Below are positions 30,797 to 41,081 of a stretch of DNA of 64,000 nt, piece by piece. Source of the DNA: Pseudoneurospora amorphoporcata (lineage: Eukaryota; Ascomycota; Sordariomycetes; Sordariales; Sordariaceae); contig MU859070.1 of assembly GCA_033297205.1 (NCBI GenBank), forward strand, positions 272,955 to 336,954. The letters are read 5' to 3'. The translations under genes and the position numbers were made by a program. Numbering within the stretch: the first letter of the stretch is position 1; every line of letters starts with the position of its first letter. The notes below the pieces were generated by a model. That model ran no database searches and was not told the origin of the DNA. It saw only the letters and a list, made by a program, of their open reading frames with translations.

Positions 30797-33775
30797 CTAG
30801 TCGCCGACGATGTGGGTTTCATGATGTCCTCTGCCTTCCTGGTTTATTTCAACCTGATCGCTTCCATCGTTCGAGTGCTGCTGCGGAGTGGAGGCTCTCT
30901 CTTGCTCGAGCTGGATTTCCTCCGATGTCCTACCAGATGAAGGTAGTCTCACTGGAATCCCGTGGGTGACAGGGGAATCAGAGTTCCTTGAGGATGATGA
31001 CTCCTCCAGTTGCAGTACGCACACTTCGGCAGGTTCCTTAGTCTGCGCATGTGGACCTTCTCTTTGGGAATGCTCGGCGTGCGACTGTCCGACCTGATTT
31101 GATGACTGATTGGCAATCTGCTCCACCGGTGGTCCTGTCAATGCCCCTGTCGGTGCGGCTGCTGGTGCCCCCACTGGTGCCCCAACCGATGGTCCTGCCA
31201 CTGCTGCCAGCGGTACAACCGGCTGCCCAAGATGATTGAGCATATGCCCATGTTGATGGGGCGCAACAGGATGAGGTACATGCGGGGGTTGTTCGGGCCA
31301 AGGGGTATAGACCATCGGCATCATAGGCTGATGATGAACATTTGGGACCCCCGGACCTTGTGGCCACGGATGAATCGTGGGCGGCCCTGGCAGGTGTGGC
31401 GGTGACACTACCGGTGGCACTGTCGGGGGACCACTGCCAAAGGGAGGCGGTAGGGGATATGTAGGGACAAAGTGGCTAGGACTGGCGTAAGGGACATGAG
31501 CAGGATGGAAAGGGACGGGTTGCCCGTGAACAGACATCCTGTAGCCCGAAGGAGCATGACAATGGGGATGCTGGTGATGAGGCGGATGAGGCAGATGAGG
31601 CGGATGAGGAAGATGAGCCAGATGAGTGGGATGATGTGATGGGTGAGAAGGCATTGCAGCATGGTGAGGGTGAATATGCGCCCCTGTGGTTTGCTGCATT
31701 TTCGTAAAGTTCCCCGGGTTTCCTCCGACAAAGGGATCAGACTCTGGCATAGGTGAATCCCGCGAAGAATTTCCCTCATTGTGCAAACGGGCTGAGTCGC
31801 CATTGCCAAAACTACCAGCCCTTTGACCAGAAGTAGCAGGAGGTGTGCGCTCCCGAAGCTGTGCAGGTTCCTTGGTCGGTTGTGGTCCAGTTCTAGCCTT
31901 GCGTTGCTGAGGTTGAGGCCGCCAGTGTTTGCTGACCCAGGGGTGCTCGAGCAGCAGACGGAGACGGTCGGCGCCAACTTGAATTTGGGCACCATTGCCC
32001 ATGTTCACGGCCTTCACCGCATCTTCTTCCTGATGGAAACTAAACCACAACTCAGCGTAAGTCTCGAAGCGTTTCCGTGTGTTGCAAGATTGTAGATACT
32101 TACGTAGCATATGCAATGATCTTTTCATGATATTTATTTGATGCCCTGACGCCATCAGTGACTCCAAATTGACGGAGATAATCCTCAGCTGCTTTCAGCT
32201 TGGTAGGCGTCCACAATATTTTATTGCCAAGACGAACACGAACAGCCCGATTCTTCCTGTCGCAATCAAAGCACTCACAATGCTCCCAGACGGCCGTATA
32301 ACCCGCTTTACCAGAGTTAGGACACTGTGGAACAGAGGTAGCCGCTGGTTCCTTGGTTGCTTTACGGTTGTTGCCCCGGTTCGAAGTTTGAAGGGGCTGT
32401 TTATGGTGCTGCCTGATTGGGCCGTGTATGGGGTCATTCCGCGAGTGAGCCCATCCGTTCTTCGGCTTCTGGTCTGCTCCTTTCTTCTTCTGCTGTCCTT
32501 GCGCGTGGGGTACTGAGGCGGGCTGATCAGGAAGACGACGGGAAGTATCCTGGTCACGAGTTTGAGCGTCCGGGTTGGCGTTTCCAAGTTGAGATTTGCT
32601 TGGGAGAATATTCCCGGTATGGGCCACCTCAGTAACAGTGGCAGAGGGCTTGGATGGAGCTGCTATTTGTTGCGAAACTCTGTTAGGAAGACGAGAAGGA
32701 CCTGCAATCCCCGTCTCAACTTGGAGTTTGCTGAGCTCGGACTCCGGGATCGGGCCTGACTTTGACGGCTTGTGTTGTACTTTGTTCATCTTTTGGACGT
32801 GCTCGTTAATGGCTGGAGTCTCGACCTTGCTGGCAGTAGGTTGGCCACAAAGGTCCGATGACCTTCGCGTGATCGAAGGGGTAAAGTCAGCGGCCGTGGC
32901 GTGGATTGATGCTGACGACGCGGAGCGCACGACGGGCAGATGAGCCACCATCAACGAGGAATTGACGGAACGAGGAGGAGACCATGTCACGGGAGCGCCT
33001 GCGAGGAGTTAGTTGGATGGCTTCATCTCTTGCTGAGCTATCGAAGGAGGAAGACGAGAGGGCAGCAGTGGCATGTGAACTTACCTTGACCTTCAAGTTG
33101 AAGTGTATCCTCTAGAGGGCTAGTGGCCACAATGGCCGGAGCAATCGGGGCCGCTGTACCTGTGGAGTTCACGGCCACAATCTCCGGGTTGCGATAGTAG
33201 TCATACCAATAGTTCAGCACCTCACAAAGGAAGCCAGCGTAATCTTCCGGGAAAGGAGCATCGGGGAGGTGGATGTTGTACCAGTCAGAAGGGTCGAAGA
33301 CCGAACGGATATCCTTGCTGGTATCCCAGAGACTCAGCTTGTAGCGATTCTGCTCCCAGGTGAGCCAACTCTCAACCCACCCGCAGATTTCATTCTCTTT
33401 GAGGAGTCGGACGACCACCTTATAGAGGTTAGAAGCGCCTTTGTACCACAGATCGATCGGGTGGAAGTACTGGTGAAGGTCCTCCCAGTGACAGGGGGCG
33501 GAGGAAGTCATGCTTTCGACAGCACCGGTGTGAAGGCTGCGGATGACTGCTGCAGCTTCCTGGACCTTCTGAGGAGACCAGCCCGGTGGTGTGCCGCGAT
33601 CGGGCAAAAAATGTTGCAGAGCAGGTTCGCCCGCATGTGACGAAAAAGCGCATCTCGACCCGGACGGCAAGTATGTGTACAAACTAGCCTTTGGCTTCTC
33701 GGTGATTGGGGTCGGGGCTGGCATCGTGTCGGAGGTGAGTACAAGAACACCTTCACGAGTAGCGTGTCGAGCCAT
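30797..33775 (-). CDS. large fungal protein with Cys motif and RRM-like region
   Basis: Function unknown, possibly RNA-binding. Exons: 33775-33085, 32998-32104, 32039-30797; 2829 nt, 942 aa to the TAG. The N-terminal about 230 residues are folded-looking and Trp/Tyr-rich (HWEDLHQYFHPIDLWYKG, EVLNYWYDYYRNPEIVAV). A disordered Gln/Lys region follows. Then comes a Cys-containing stretch (PQCPNSGK, WEHCECFDCDRKNRAVRVR) running into an RRM-like fold (ILWTPTKLKAAEDYLRQFG, IIAYATFHQEEDAVKAVNMG), split by the second intron. The C-terminal third is low complexity, with a His-Pro repeat at about 31560-31660 and a Gly-Ala-Pro-Val repeat. It ends HIVGD-TAG, but the frame stays open beyond the stop down to 29573. 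ATG 33775 is the first in frame after an open, ATG-less stretch. Confidence 0.75.
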
Positions 33776-34845
33776 TTTGTTGAAGAGGGGTAAGCTGGAT
33801 GGTGATATACCGCAAGCTTGACTTTTCGGCGACGTGGACCAGACTGTGCTGTGACAAATAAGTAGACGTGCTGGCAAATAACCTTGTTTTCAAGTCAATC
33901 AGATTTGGAAAGACCTTTGCCGACGAGCGAAAGTCGCTGGAAGGAGCTCGATCAAGCTCAGCGTTGACGGGGTGACGGCTTGTGAAGAGCTGGGTATGCG
34001 CTTTGCAAAGAATGCTGCTGCAACGAGTTGATCAGAAGTGAGTATCTTTGTCGGTCAGTTACTGGGACAGTAGAAAGTCTCGTGTCCTGTGTTGATGGTG
34101 ATCAGACAGAACGCGGGGTTGTGGAAGGTTGTTTTGGAAGGAAGAAAAAGGGTGGGGAGAAATAATCAGCGCTGGGGAGTTTATGTACGAGGACTGCCCG
34201 GACACTGCACGAGTGAATGGGAAATCCGGTTCCAAGGTGAAGTGTAGTTGACCGGAGAGTGAGGGGAGGCTGAGCCTCTACTTTATCGGCAAACGTATTC
34301 GTCGGACATGCTGCCATCCAAGTTTAGCATACCCGATATTACCGTGCCCGTATTTACCATGCCCACATACGTGGAGGAACGACGACAGCTTGAAACCGTC
34401 ATCGAATCCTCTCCTGCAAGCCCCTCTACTGCCCAGCTGCCCTACTGCTTGCTCATGATCTCCTGCTTCTCCTTGTTATCGATGGATCCGGACATGGCAT
34501 TGTGGGGATGTCCGATATGCGGCTGCATCGATATCAATGCTGATACCTCTTGGTTCGCACTTTGTTCACGACAATTTAGCCCCAATGGCGCTCACCATAT
34601 CATAAAACAGAAAGCAGGCAATTGTCCACTGGTATCGGACAGGCTTGCCCGGTTGGTTGGAAAGACTTCTTTATGCACCATTCAACCGCTTGGTGTTTAT
34701 CAAGTAAAAGTGCCTCGGGGAGAGGAGGACGGACAACAATGCCGATTACATGTTTATGGAACAGACAGGGAGGAGAGGAGTATCTTCTGGACAAGAACAG
34801 AATTGGAAAAGGGAAAAAAGGAAAACAGGACAATGCGTAGCAGCA
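33776..34845. other. upstream region of the RRM-like gene
   Basis: Minus-strand promoter and leader, plus the 3' flank of the Fmp46-like gene. The 190-codon plus-strand frame at 34308-34880 overlaps a real exon antisense and shows no domain, so I do not call it. Confidence 0.4.
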
Positions 34846-35401
34846 TTAGTTCTTCTTGGGGAGAGCCTCCAACATCTTAAGCATGGCAGACCCGTTCTCG
34901 CTTGTGAAGACCTTGCCGTTGTTCCAATCAACAACCTGCAGTGCAAGGCAATCGGGTCAGTACGCTGGCTAGGTATGTGCACAGGGCGGGAGGGGAGAGA
35001 CGGACAATAGGCCTTTTGAGGTTATCGGTGTTCTCCTTGAACTTCCTCAGAGCTTCTGTCTCATCCTGGGCATCGCTGATGATGGATGAAATGCCCGCCT
35101 TGCCGACATAGTCCAAGATAGTCTTGAGCTGTTCAGTGGTAGGGGCCTCCTCGGTGATGTTGAGCTCAAAATCGAACTTGTCGGCAGGCGCATTTTGGGC
35201 AACAGCAGCACCGGAGCCTGCGGCTTGCTTGAGTAGAGTGGCAATCCTGATGGAGGCAGGATTGCTCGCCTTGTGGAAAAGCGTGATGGCGTCAAGCACC
35301 TTGGGCTGGAGCTACATGAGCCAAGTTGAGTCAGCGCACTGTCCCGCCGTGCAGTAGTTTTACCCCAGTTGTGCTGTTGGGTCACTTACAAACTTGAACA
35401 T
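34846..35401 (-). CDS. Fmp46/DUF1687 thioredoxin-fold protein, probably mitochondrial
   Basis: Member of the DUF1687 (Fmp46) family, a putative mitochondrial redox protein with a thioredoxin-like fold. Exons: 35401-35390 (12 nt, MFKF), 35311-35006, 34935-34846; 408 nt, 135 aa. Family features are ITLFHKASNPASIRIATLLK near the N-terminus, FDFELNITEEAPTTEQLKTI, and the C-terminal VDWNNGKVFTSENGSAMLKM. The last intron uses donor GTCCGT, a weak match, but the join KRPI-VVDWNN fits the family. There is no CxxC motif, so redox chemistry is uncertain. The start in a 12-nt exon is supported by a GTAAGT donor and frame. Confidence 0.85.
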
Positions 35402-36914
35402 GTTGGTAGGGTCGAAAAGTGAAATATATCTTTGACTTGATGTTTGGTGTATGGTTGATGTGCCGTTGCAATCGCTCGGGTGACGTCCGCTAATGGAGAC
35501 CTGCGTTGCCCCGGCAGGCACACTTCTGAGCTGGGAGCTTGGGCCATGCGTTAAGCCTCAAACACGGATTGCCCAATTGGAATGAAATGTGGAGTTCAAA
35601 CTACCTTAAGTAACCACACCGAGCACAAGCCTGTACGTGAGCTCTCGGAGGTGATGGCCCGCAACCCTGATACCTAAGTCTAGGTATTGAGAGTTTCCTT
35701 CCCAGGAATGACTTTGATTTCCCTTGTTGTTTGTGGGCGAAGGGCAGGCAGTAAGCAGAACTTTACATTATACACGGACTCGCAGGATACGCCACATGTT
35801 CAATATCCAAGCCTTTTGGGGTGATGTCTCAGCCGTTGGCGCTTGATATGGTAGCTACAGGTATGTAACACTGTTCTTGACCAATAAGCATGTTCCTCAT
35901 CAATGGATTTTTGGCAGCTCGTAGATAGCACGTACTCGTCACCTAGGTCTGTGCTAATAGGCTACCTCCTTCTAAAGGATAGGGACAGAAGGAGTGTGTT
36001 CCCTCAGACTCTATGGAGGGAAGATGCTGGACTGTTACGGGTACCAAACTCCGGAACTCTTTCCGCTGTCTCCTCCACCTTTGCTTCATCTCGACTTTGA
36101 CGTTGAGTTTGAGAGGTTCCTTGGACTCTGGACAATGGCCTTGGACCTGCCCGTCAAGTTTCGACCCCCACCCCCGCAACTGGATCTCCCGCAGGGCCCC
36201 GCCTGCCTAAACATGAAGCGCCTTGGCGCCCCTCCTTCCGCATGTCCAAGCATTTTGATCAGTGCTGACGGTAACAACTCAATTGGGGTTAACCAGAACA
36301 CAGCAGCTTTATTATAACAAACGACACATCTTGGCAGTGCCTGTGGTTGTTATTCTTTATTTACCCTTTCATCCGAGTGATTCGTTTGGCAGGTATTTTG
36401 CGGGCAAAAGATGCAATCCCGCAAACACTTTAGCGCACTTTGACTTCCCCGCAATCACCCTGTCGATCAATGACGTATATGATAGGACCAAGAGCCAAAA
36501 CCTAAGGCACAAAGGGGGCACCACAGCCCGATGCTGTCCGCCTGCCCGCTGTGGGCGTCAACTGTAATCCATCACCAAACCCATACATCTGGGCACACTG
36601 AGCTTCACATGATGGACAGATTCAGTGGGATGTGAGCTGTTGAGTGGCCCCGGCCTGGCATGACGTACAGTCGGTGGACCCCATGACCAGACCAGCAGCG
36701 TCCTTTCCTTTTGTCGTCTTTGGGAGGTTTGGAGTTTAGGTATAAGTAGAGGCAGGTAGCCGTGTAGTTGTCTTTTGTCTTGTCTTTGCTCTGCAGACAA
36801 CATCAAACACCACATACCACAAGCATTTGTTTCATGTGCAATACTCGAGGATTCAGATTCCCTCCCAACATACGGTTTCAGCAACACCCCAACAGCATAA
36901 CATCAACCAGCAAC
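35402..36914. promoter_or_regulatory. divergent promoter region of the Fmp46-like and LEA-like genes
   Basis: 1.5 kb between opposed ATGs. A TATA-like GTATAAGTAG at about 36738-36747 lies about 170 bp upstream of the plus-strand ATG, followed by a pyrimidine-rich leader. No gene seen. Confidence 0.45.
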
Positions 36915-37334
36915 ATGAACTCCAACGTCGGAAACGCCCAGGTCTACGAGGCTGGTGACCAGCGCAATGTGAAGCAGTCCGAGATGGAGACCCCCGAACG
37001 CTACAACGAGGGCCAGGCCCACGCCCACAAGAACACGGACTCCAAGGACGAGAGGTCAATCAAGAACCGTCTGGCCGCCGCAGAAGCTGCCGACAACTCG
37101 CAACAGGACAGCAGAGAGACACAGTTGCACAAGAAGGACCCAACACTTCCCGTAGGTGTAGCTCTCCCCAGCAACCAAGAGAAAGAAACAGGCAGGCTAA
37201 TAGGTGATATCCAACAGGCTAAGGAGCACGGCAACGAGCCATCCCGGGGTGCCAAGATCGACGCTCAGATCCAAGCAGAAGAGGAGGAGGTACTGAAGAA
37301 GAAGGGCGCGAGCTTGCCAGGACAAAAGAATTAA
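36915..37334 (+). CDS. small hydrophilic, LEA-like disordered protein
   Basis: 139 aa, intronless, no cysteine or tryptophan, rich in Glu, Gln, Lys, Asn and Ala, with helical charged stretches (SIKNRLAAAEAADNSQQDSR, KIDAQIQAEEEEVLKKKG). This is the profile of hydrophilin/LEA-like stress proteins; I do not recognise a named family. I chose the ATG at 36915 (CAGCAACATGAAC context). An in-frame ATG at 36834 would add 27 residues of unlike composition, so it is less likely. A stress-protective role is an inference from composition only. Confidence 0.75.
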   Translation: MNSNVGNAQVYEAGDQRNVKQSEMETPERYNEGQAHAHKNTDSKDERSIKNRLAAAEAADNSQQDSRETQLHKKDPTLPVGVALPSNQEKETGRLIGDIQQAKEHGNEPSRGAKIDAQIQAEEEEVLKKKGASLPGQKN

Positions 37335-38305
37335 ATGGAAAACAACAGGAAGGAAAATAATATTAATGTTTGTTTTTGATAATGGGAACGAACGAACAAC
37401 TCGGCATTGGAATTATCAGGGCATGCATCGTCAGCATTGGGATAGGTACCGTACCGGCAAGGTAATACAACGAACAACAGCGTTATGTTAATCAACAACA
37501 CGTTTCATGACACAAAGGTCGCCTGCTTTCCGCGTTGCCTTCCCAAATCCATGGGACCAGTGATGGCTAGGGACTTTAGCATGTTTGAACGGCAGCGACT
37601 ACGTGGGTCGTGCAATGGAGCGTATACCTATTCGCATTTATGCATACTGTCGTCGGACGTCGGGTTCCCAAGTTTTCCGCGTCACGCAAGATGTTGTTGG
37701 CGGTTCTAGGCCGACCAATATCAGCATCCGTCTTGTAGGTTTTGCTTTCTCGCCTTCAAGCAATCATTGAACCGTTCAGTTGGTTCGGAGAGTAAGCCCA
37801 ACAACTTTGCTTGCGTGTCCATTGGCGAGATCGACATGTCCATACGTACTCCGGCGTCCTGCCGGGGAGGAGCGACAGGTCAGCCTACCGAGAGAAAGTA
37901 GCCATCAAGGTACCCGTTGAGGTAACATCAAAGGTACAGGGACTAACTATTGAATACATAAACAAAGGCGTGTGCCCCTTTTCGCATGTTTACTTGCCCA
38001 AACTCTCCACTCATATTCCGAGTTCTTTCCGCCGGGAGAAACAAGTCAGTGTATACACTACAACGCTTGTCAAAGACGGCTTCACACCGGACTATCTTCA
38101 TAACCCCAAAGAGCAAAGGTGGGGAAATTTCCCCAGTTACAAGCACCATCATGCAACAAACAACCCCTCTCTTCAACATTCGAGGTTATCAAGTATACGC
38201 TCATCCAGCTAACTCTACCCCTTACCTCCAGGTAAAAGACCACCATTCACCATAGCTCGCCTCGACCCACCCAATTCAAGCCCACCTTCCCCCTATACCT
38301 TCGGA
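37335..38305. other. intergenic region before the amidohydrolase
   Basis: Nearly 1 kb between two plus-strand genes. No coding-like ORF. It presumably holds the amidohydrolase promoter. Confidence 0.45.
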
Positions 38306-39812
38306 ATGACCCTCCGCGTTACGCCACCCTCACCACCCAAAACCTTCACGGTGCACTCCTCCCTCCTCTTCGACCCCAAGCAAAAAGCCTTCAGGAAGAA
38401 CATCTCAATAGAAATCAACCGAGACACCGGCTCCATAGCCAATGTCTACGAACGTAATGACGGCGATGACTTTCAGCTTCTTGCCGGAGATATCGACTTG
38501 AGGGGAGCCAAGTGTGTTTTGCCTGGTCTGGTCGATAGTCATACTCATGTGTTTCTACATTCGTATGTGTACGGCCCCCCCTTCTCTCCTCTATCATGAC
38601 TTGCTGTCTACCTACTGGGTACATTCAGCTCAAATCACTAACCCCCTTACTTCTAACGACCAAAGCGACCGCCCCTCCATAGAACAAATGCGCGACGCCT
38701 CTCCCGTTGAACGCATCCTCCGCGCCACCTCCCACGTGCGCGCCGCCTTGCTCGCGGGATTCACCACCTACCGAGACCTAGGCACCGAAGCCCTCGGCCC
38801 TGCCGACGCGCAACTCCGCGATTGCATCAACCGCGGCCTCGTCCCCGGCCCGCGCATGTTCGTAGCCACCGACGCCTTAGCCTCCAACGGCTCGTACGAA
38901 ATCCGGCGTGAGAACAAATCCCTTTCCGGCCCGGGACCCAGTAACATGCCCAGTAACGGGGGCTTGCTCGTCCCGCGCGCCTCCGACCCTTGCGATGGCG
39001 TCGATGGAGTCAGGGCCGGGGTGAGAAGGAGGGTGGGTGATGGGGCGGATATTATCAAGTTCTACGCCGACTACCGGCGGAAAGTGATGCGGTTCCCTGG
39101 CCCGGGAGTGTCGAATACTTCCAACCAGGCCATCTTGTTCCCGCCCGACGATCCGCGCAAGCGTAACCCTGCTGTTCCGCTGTTCGATCAAGATGAGATG
39201 GACGCCATTGTGCGGGAGGCGAAGCTTGCCGAACTCCCCGTGGCCGCGCACGCGGGCGAGACCAAGGCGGCGCTGATGGCGGCAAGGGCCGGGGTGACGA
39301 CTGTGGAACACATGTTTGAGAACTCGAATGGGTTGTTGGATGAAACACTCCGAGAGATGAAGAGGCAGGGGACGATTTGGGTGCCGACGCTGGCGACGGT
39401 GGAGAGTGCGGCGCCGCAGTTTATGGAGGATTGTTTGGCTGCTGTGAGAAAAGCGGTAGACGCGGGGGTGAGGGTGGTGACGGGGGGTGATACGGGGGTG
39501 ATTGATCATGGATTGAACGCGAGGGAGTTGGAGCTATTTGTTAAGGCGGGGATCAAGATTGAGGAGGTGTTGGAAATGGCAACGGTGGGCGGGTGGGAGG
39601 CGTGCGGAGGGGAGTTGACGGGGTATCGGTTTGGCTGGTGGGAGAAGGGGTGTAGGGCGGATATCATTGCGCTGGATGCAGATCCGAGAGAGGATGGGAA
39701 GGCGCTGAGGAAGGTGGGGTTTGTGATGAAGGATGGGAAGGTCTGGAAGCGGGATGGACGGGCGGTTGATATGATCACTGTCCCGGAGTTTCCGCCGTCC
39801 ATGGATGATTGA
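38306..39812 (+). CDS. metal-dependent amidohydrolase
   Basis: Amidohydrolase-superfamily enzyme of the imidazolonepropionase/prolidase-like group; substrate unknown. Exons: 38306-38562 and 38666-39812, 1404 nt, 467 aa. The beta strand GAKCVLPGLVDSHTHVF carries the metal-binding HxH. Then follow the conserved HVRAALLAGFTTYRDLG, DGADIIKFYADYRRKVM, LPVAAHAGETKAALMAARAG (metal His), GVTTVEHMFENSNG (second His) and VRVVTGGDTGVIDHG (catalytic Asp of the family). The C-terminal composite sheet has GCRADIIALDADPRED and VGFVMKDGKVWKRDG. No signal peptide, so probably cytosolic. All expected metal ligands seem present, so it should be active. Confidence 0.92.
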
Positions 39813-40858
39813 GACTTGCGGCGGAAGGCCTGGTTGAACCAAGGGTGGCACATGAGACCATATGCCGACATGCTGAGAAGTGATAGCCTCGAACAGAGGT
39901 AAGAGTGGAAAGCAAGTGAATGTTGATGATCATGTGTTGCATTAAGTTGAGCTCACCAACAAGCGTAACTTGCCTATTTCAGCCTGATGATGCTATGAAT
40001 TATGTTAGATGTAAGCTATATACAACCAAACAGGAAGTGTAGCATGTACATAATGCATATTTAAGCTGATGCCATCGATACGCGGATCGCGGATCACAAT
40101 CATGAGCAATGCAAACTTTTGTGTTGAAGAACAGCAATAAAACATTAAATCATAGGCAGACACCATAAACTCCCTCTAATGCGTCGTGGCGTTCACAAGG
40201 CCAGACATGTATGTGTCGAGCCGTGCGACGAATAGGAAGGACAACATGCGCTGCCTTCTCTATTACCAAGTCGTTTTCTCTCATCTTCCTTCTCTCCCCC
40301 TCTCTATGCTGATGTTTGTGATTGATCAAATGTCGGAAATTCCCGTTGGCTTCGGGATGTACAGATCGATTGTTGTTCACATCCATCTGGCGTCTCATCG
40401 GGTAGTCGTCGATGACTTGGTAATCGTAAAAAAAGATCGGTATGTACGTGGTATAATTGTCGGTGAGAAGTGCGAATAAGTAAGGTGGTTGATGGTATAC
40501 GGAGTGTGTGAGTACAATATACTTGGCTCCGAGGTTGTCAAAGACACGGGCCGTTGTCGGTTAGGTAAGAAGTGAAAGGTCGTCGGTGTCGGTGAGAATT
40601 GTCTCCATGGGCCAAGTTCATCGGATCGGGGTTTGCCGTTCCATCCCGGTGTCGTCCCGTGTCCCAATGGGGTCGCTGACCCGGGATACGAGCGTAGGTG
40701 GGCCGTGTGCCGAAAAAGGAAATGCCGAAAAATGGTGGACGGCGTTGGATCGAGGGTGGAGATTGGAAAACATTCCGTTCCGTTGGGAATGAAGACGGTT
40801 GTGATGATGTTTCGAGCAGCCATGTGTGCCGTTACAGATTGCTCTTGAAACAGCCCTT
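39813..40858. other. convergent intergenic region
   Basis: Between the amidohydrolase (+) and the secreted peptide gene (-). The minus-strand open frame reaching 40395 overlaps the peptide gene's last exon in another frame and extends through its 3' UTR; I judge it non-coding. Confidence 0.45.
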
Positions 40859-41081
40859 TCATGATGAGGCAATCACCACATCCCCCAGACACTTGCCGTA
40901 GCTACAGCATGCCTCCTTGGGGAGGTCACCTCTGAGGATGGCATCGCGCTTGGCCTATGGAACAGAGTCAACATATGTGTAGTTTTGTGCTGGAGGAAGA
41001 AGAACGTACATCTGGGCAGACAATGGGTCTTGCTGAGGCCATGGCGATGAGAGAGAAGACGGCGAGTAATTGAAACTTCAT
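40859..41081 (-). CDS. small secreted cysteine-containing peptide
   Basis: 55-aa precursor encoded by two exons, 41081-41010 and 40954-40859, joined across a 55-bp intron (GTACGT..CATAG). The N-terminus MKFQLLAVFSLIAMASA is a clear signal peptide, with predicted cleavage after ASA or nearby. The mature part has four cysteines: one in PIVCPDAK, then an adjacent pair and a third in KEACCSYGKCLGD. A CCxxxxC spacing could form two disulfides. A lysine-arginine (AKRD) near the intron junction could be a Kex2 site, cutting off a short propeptide with the first Cys. A TATA box lies about 75 bp upstream. Function unknown: possible effector, antimicrobial or signalling peptide. Confidence 0.72.

Noticed and set aside
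34308..34880. 190-codon plus-strand frame with CPICGC-like text
   Set aside because: It overlaps the last exon of the Fmp46-like gene antisense, shows no codon bias and no complete zinc motif.
40395..40892. 165-codon minus-strand frame
   Set aside because: It overlaps the secreted peptide's second exon in another frame and covers its 3' UTR; composition is not coding-like.
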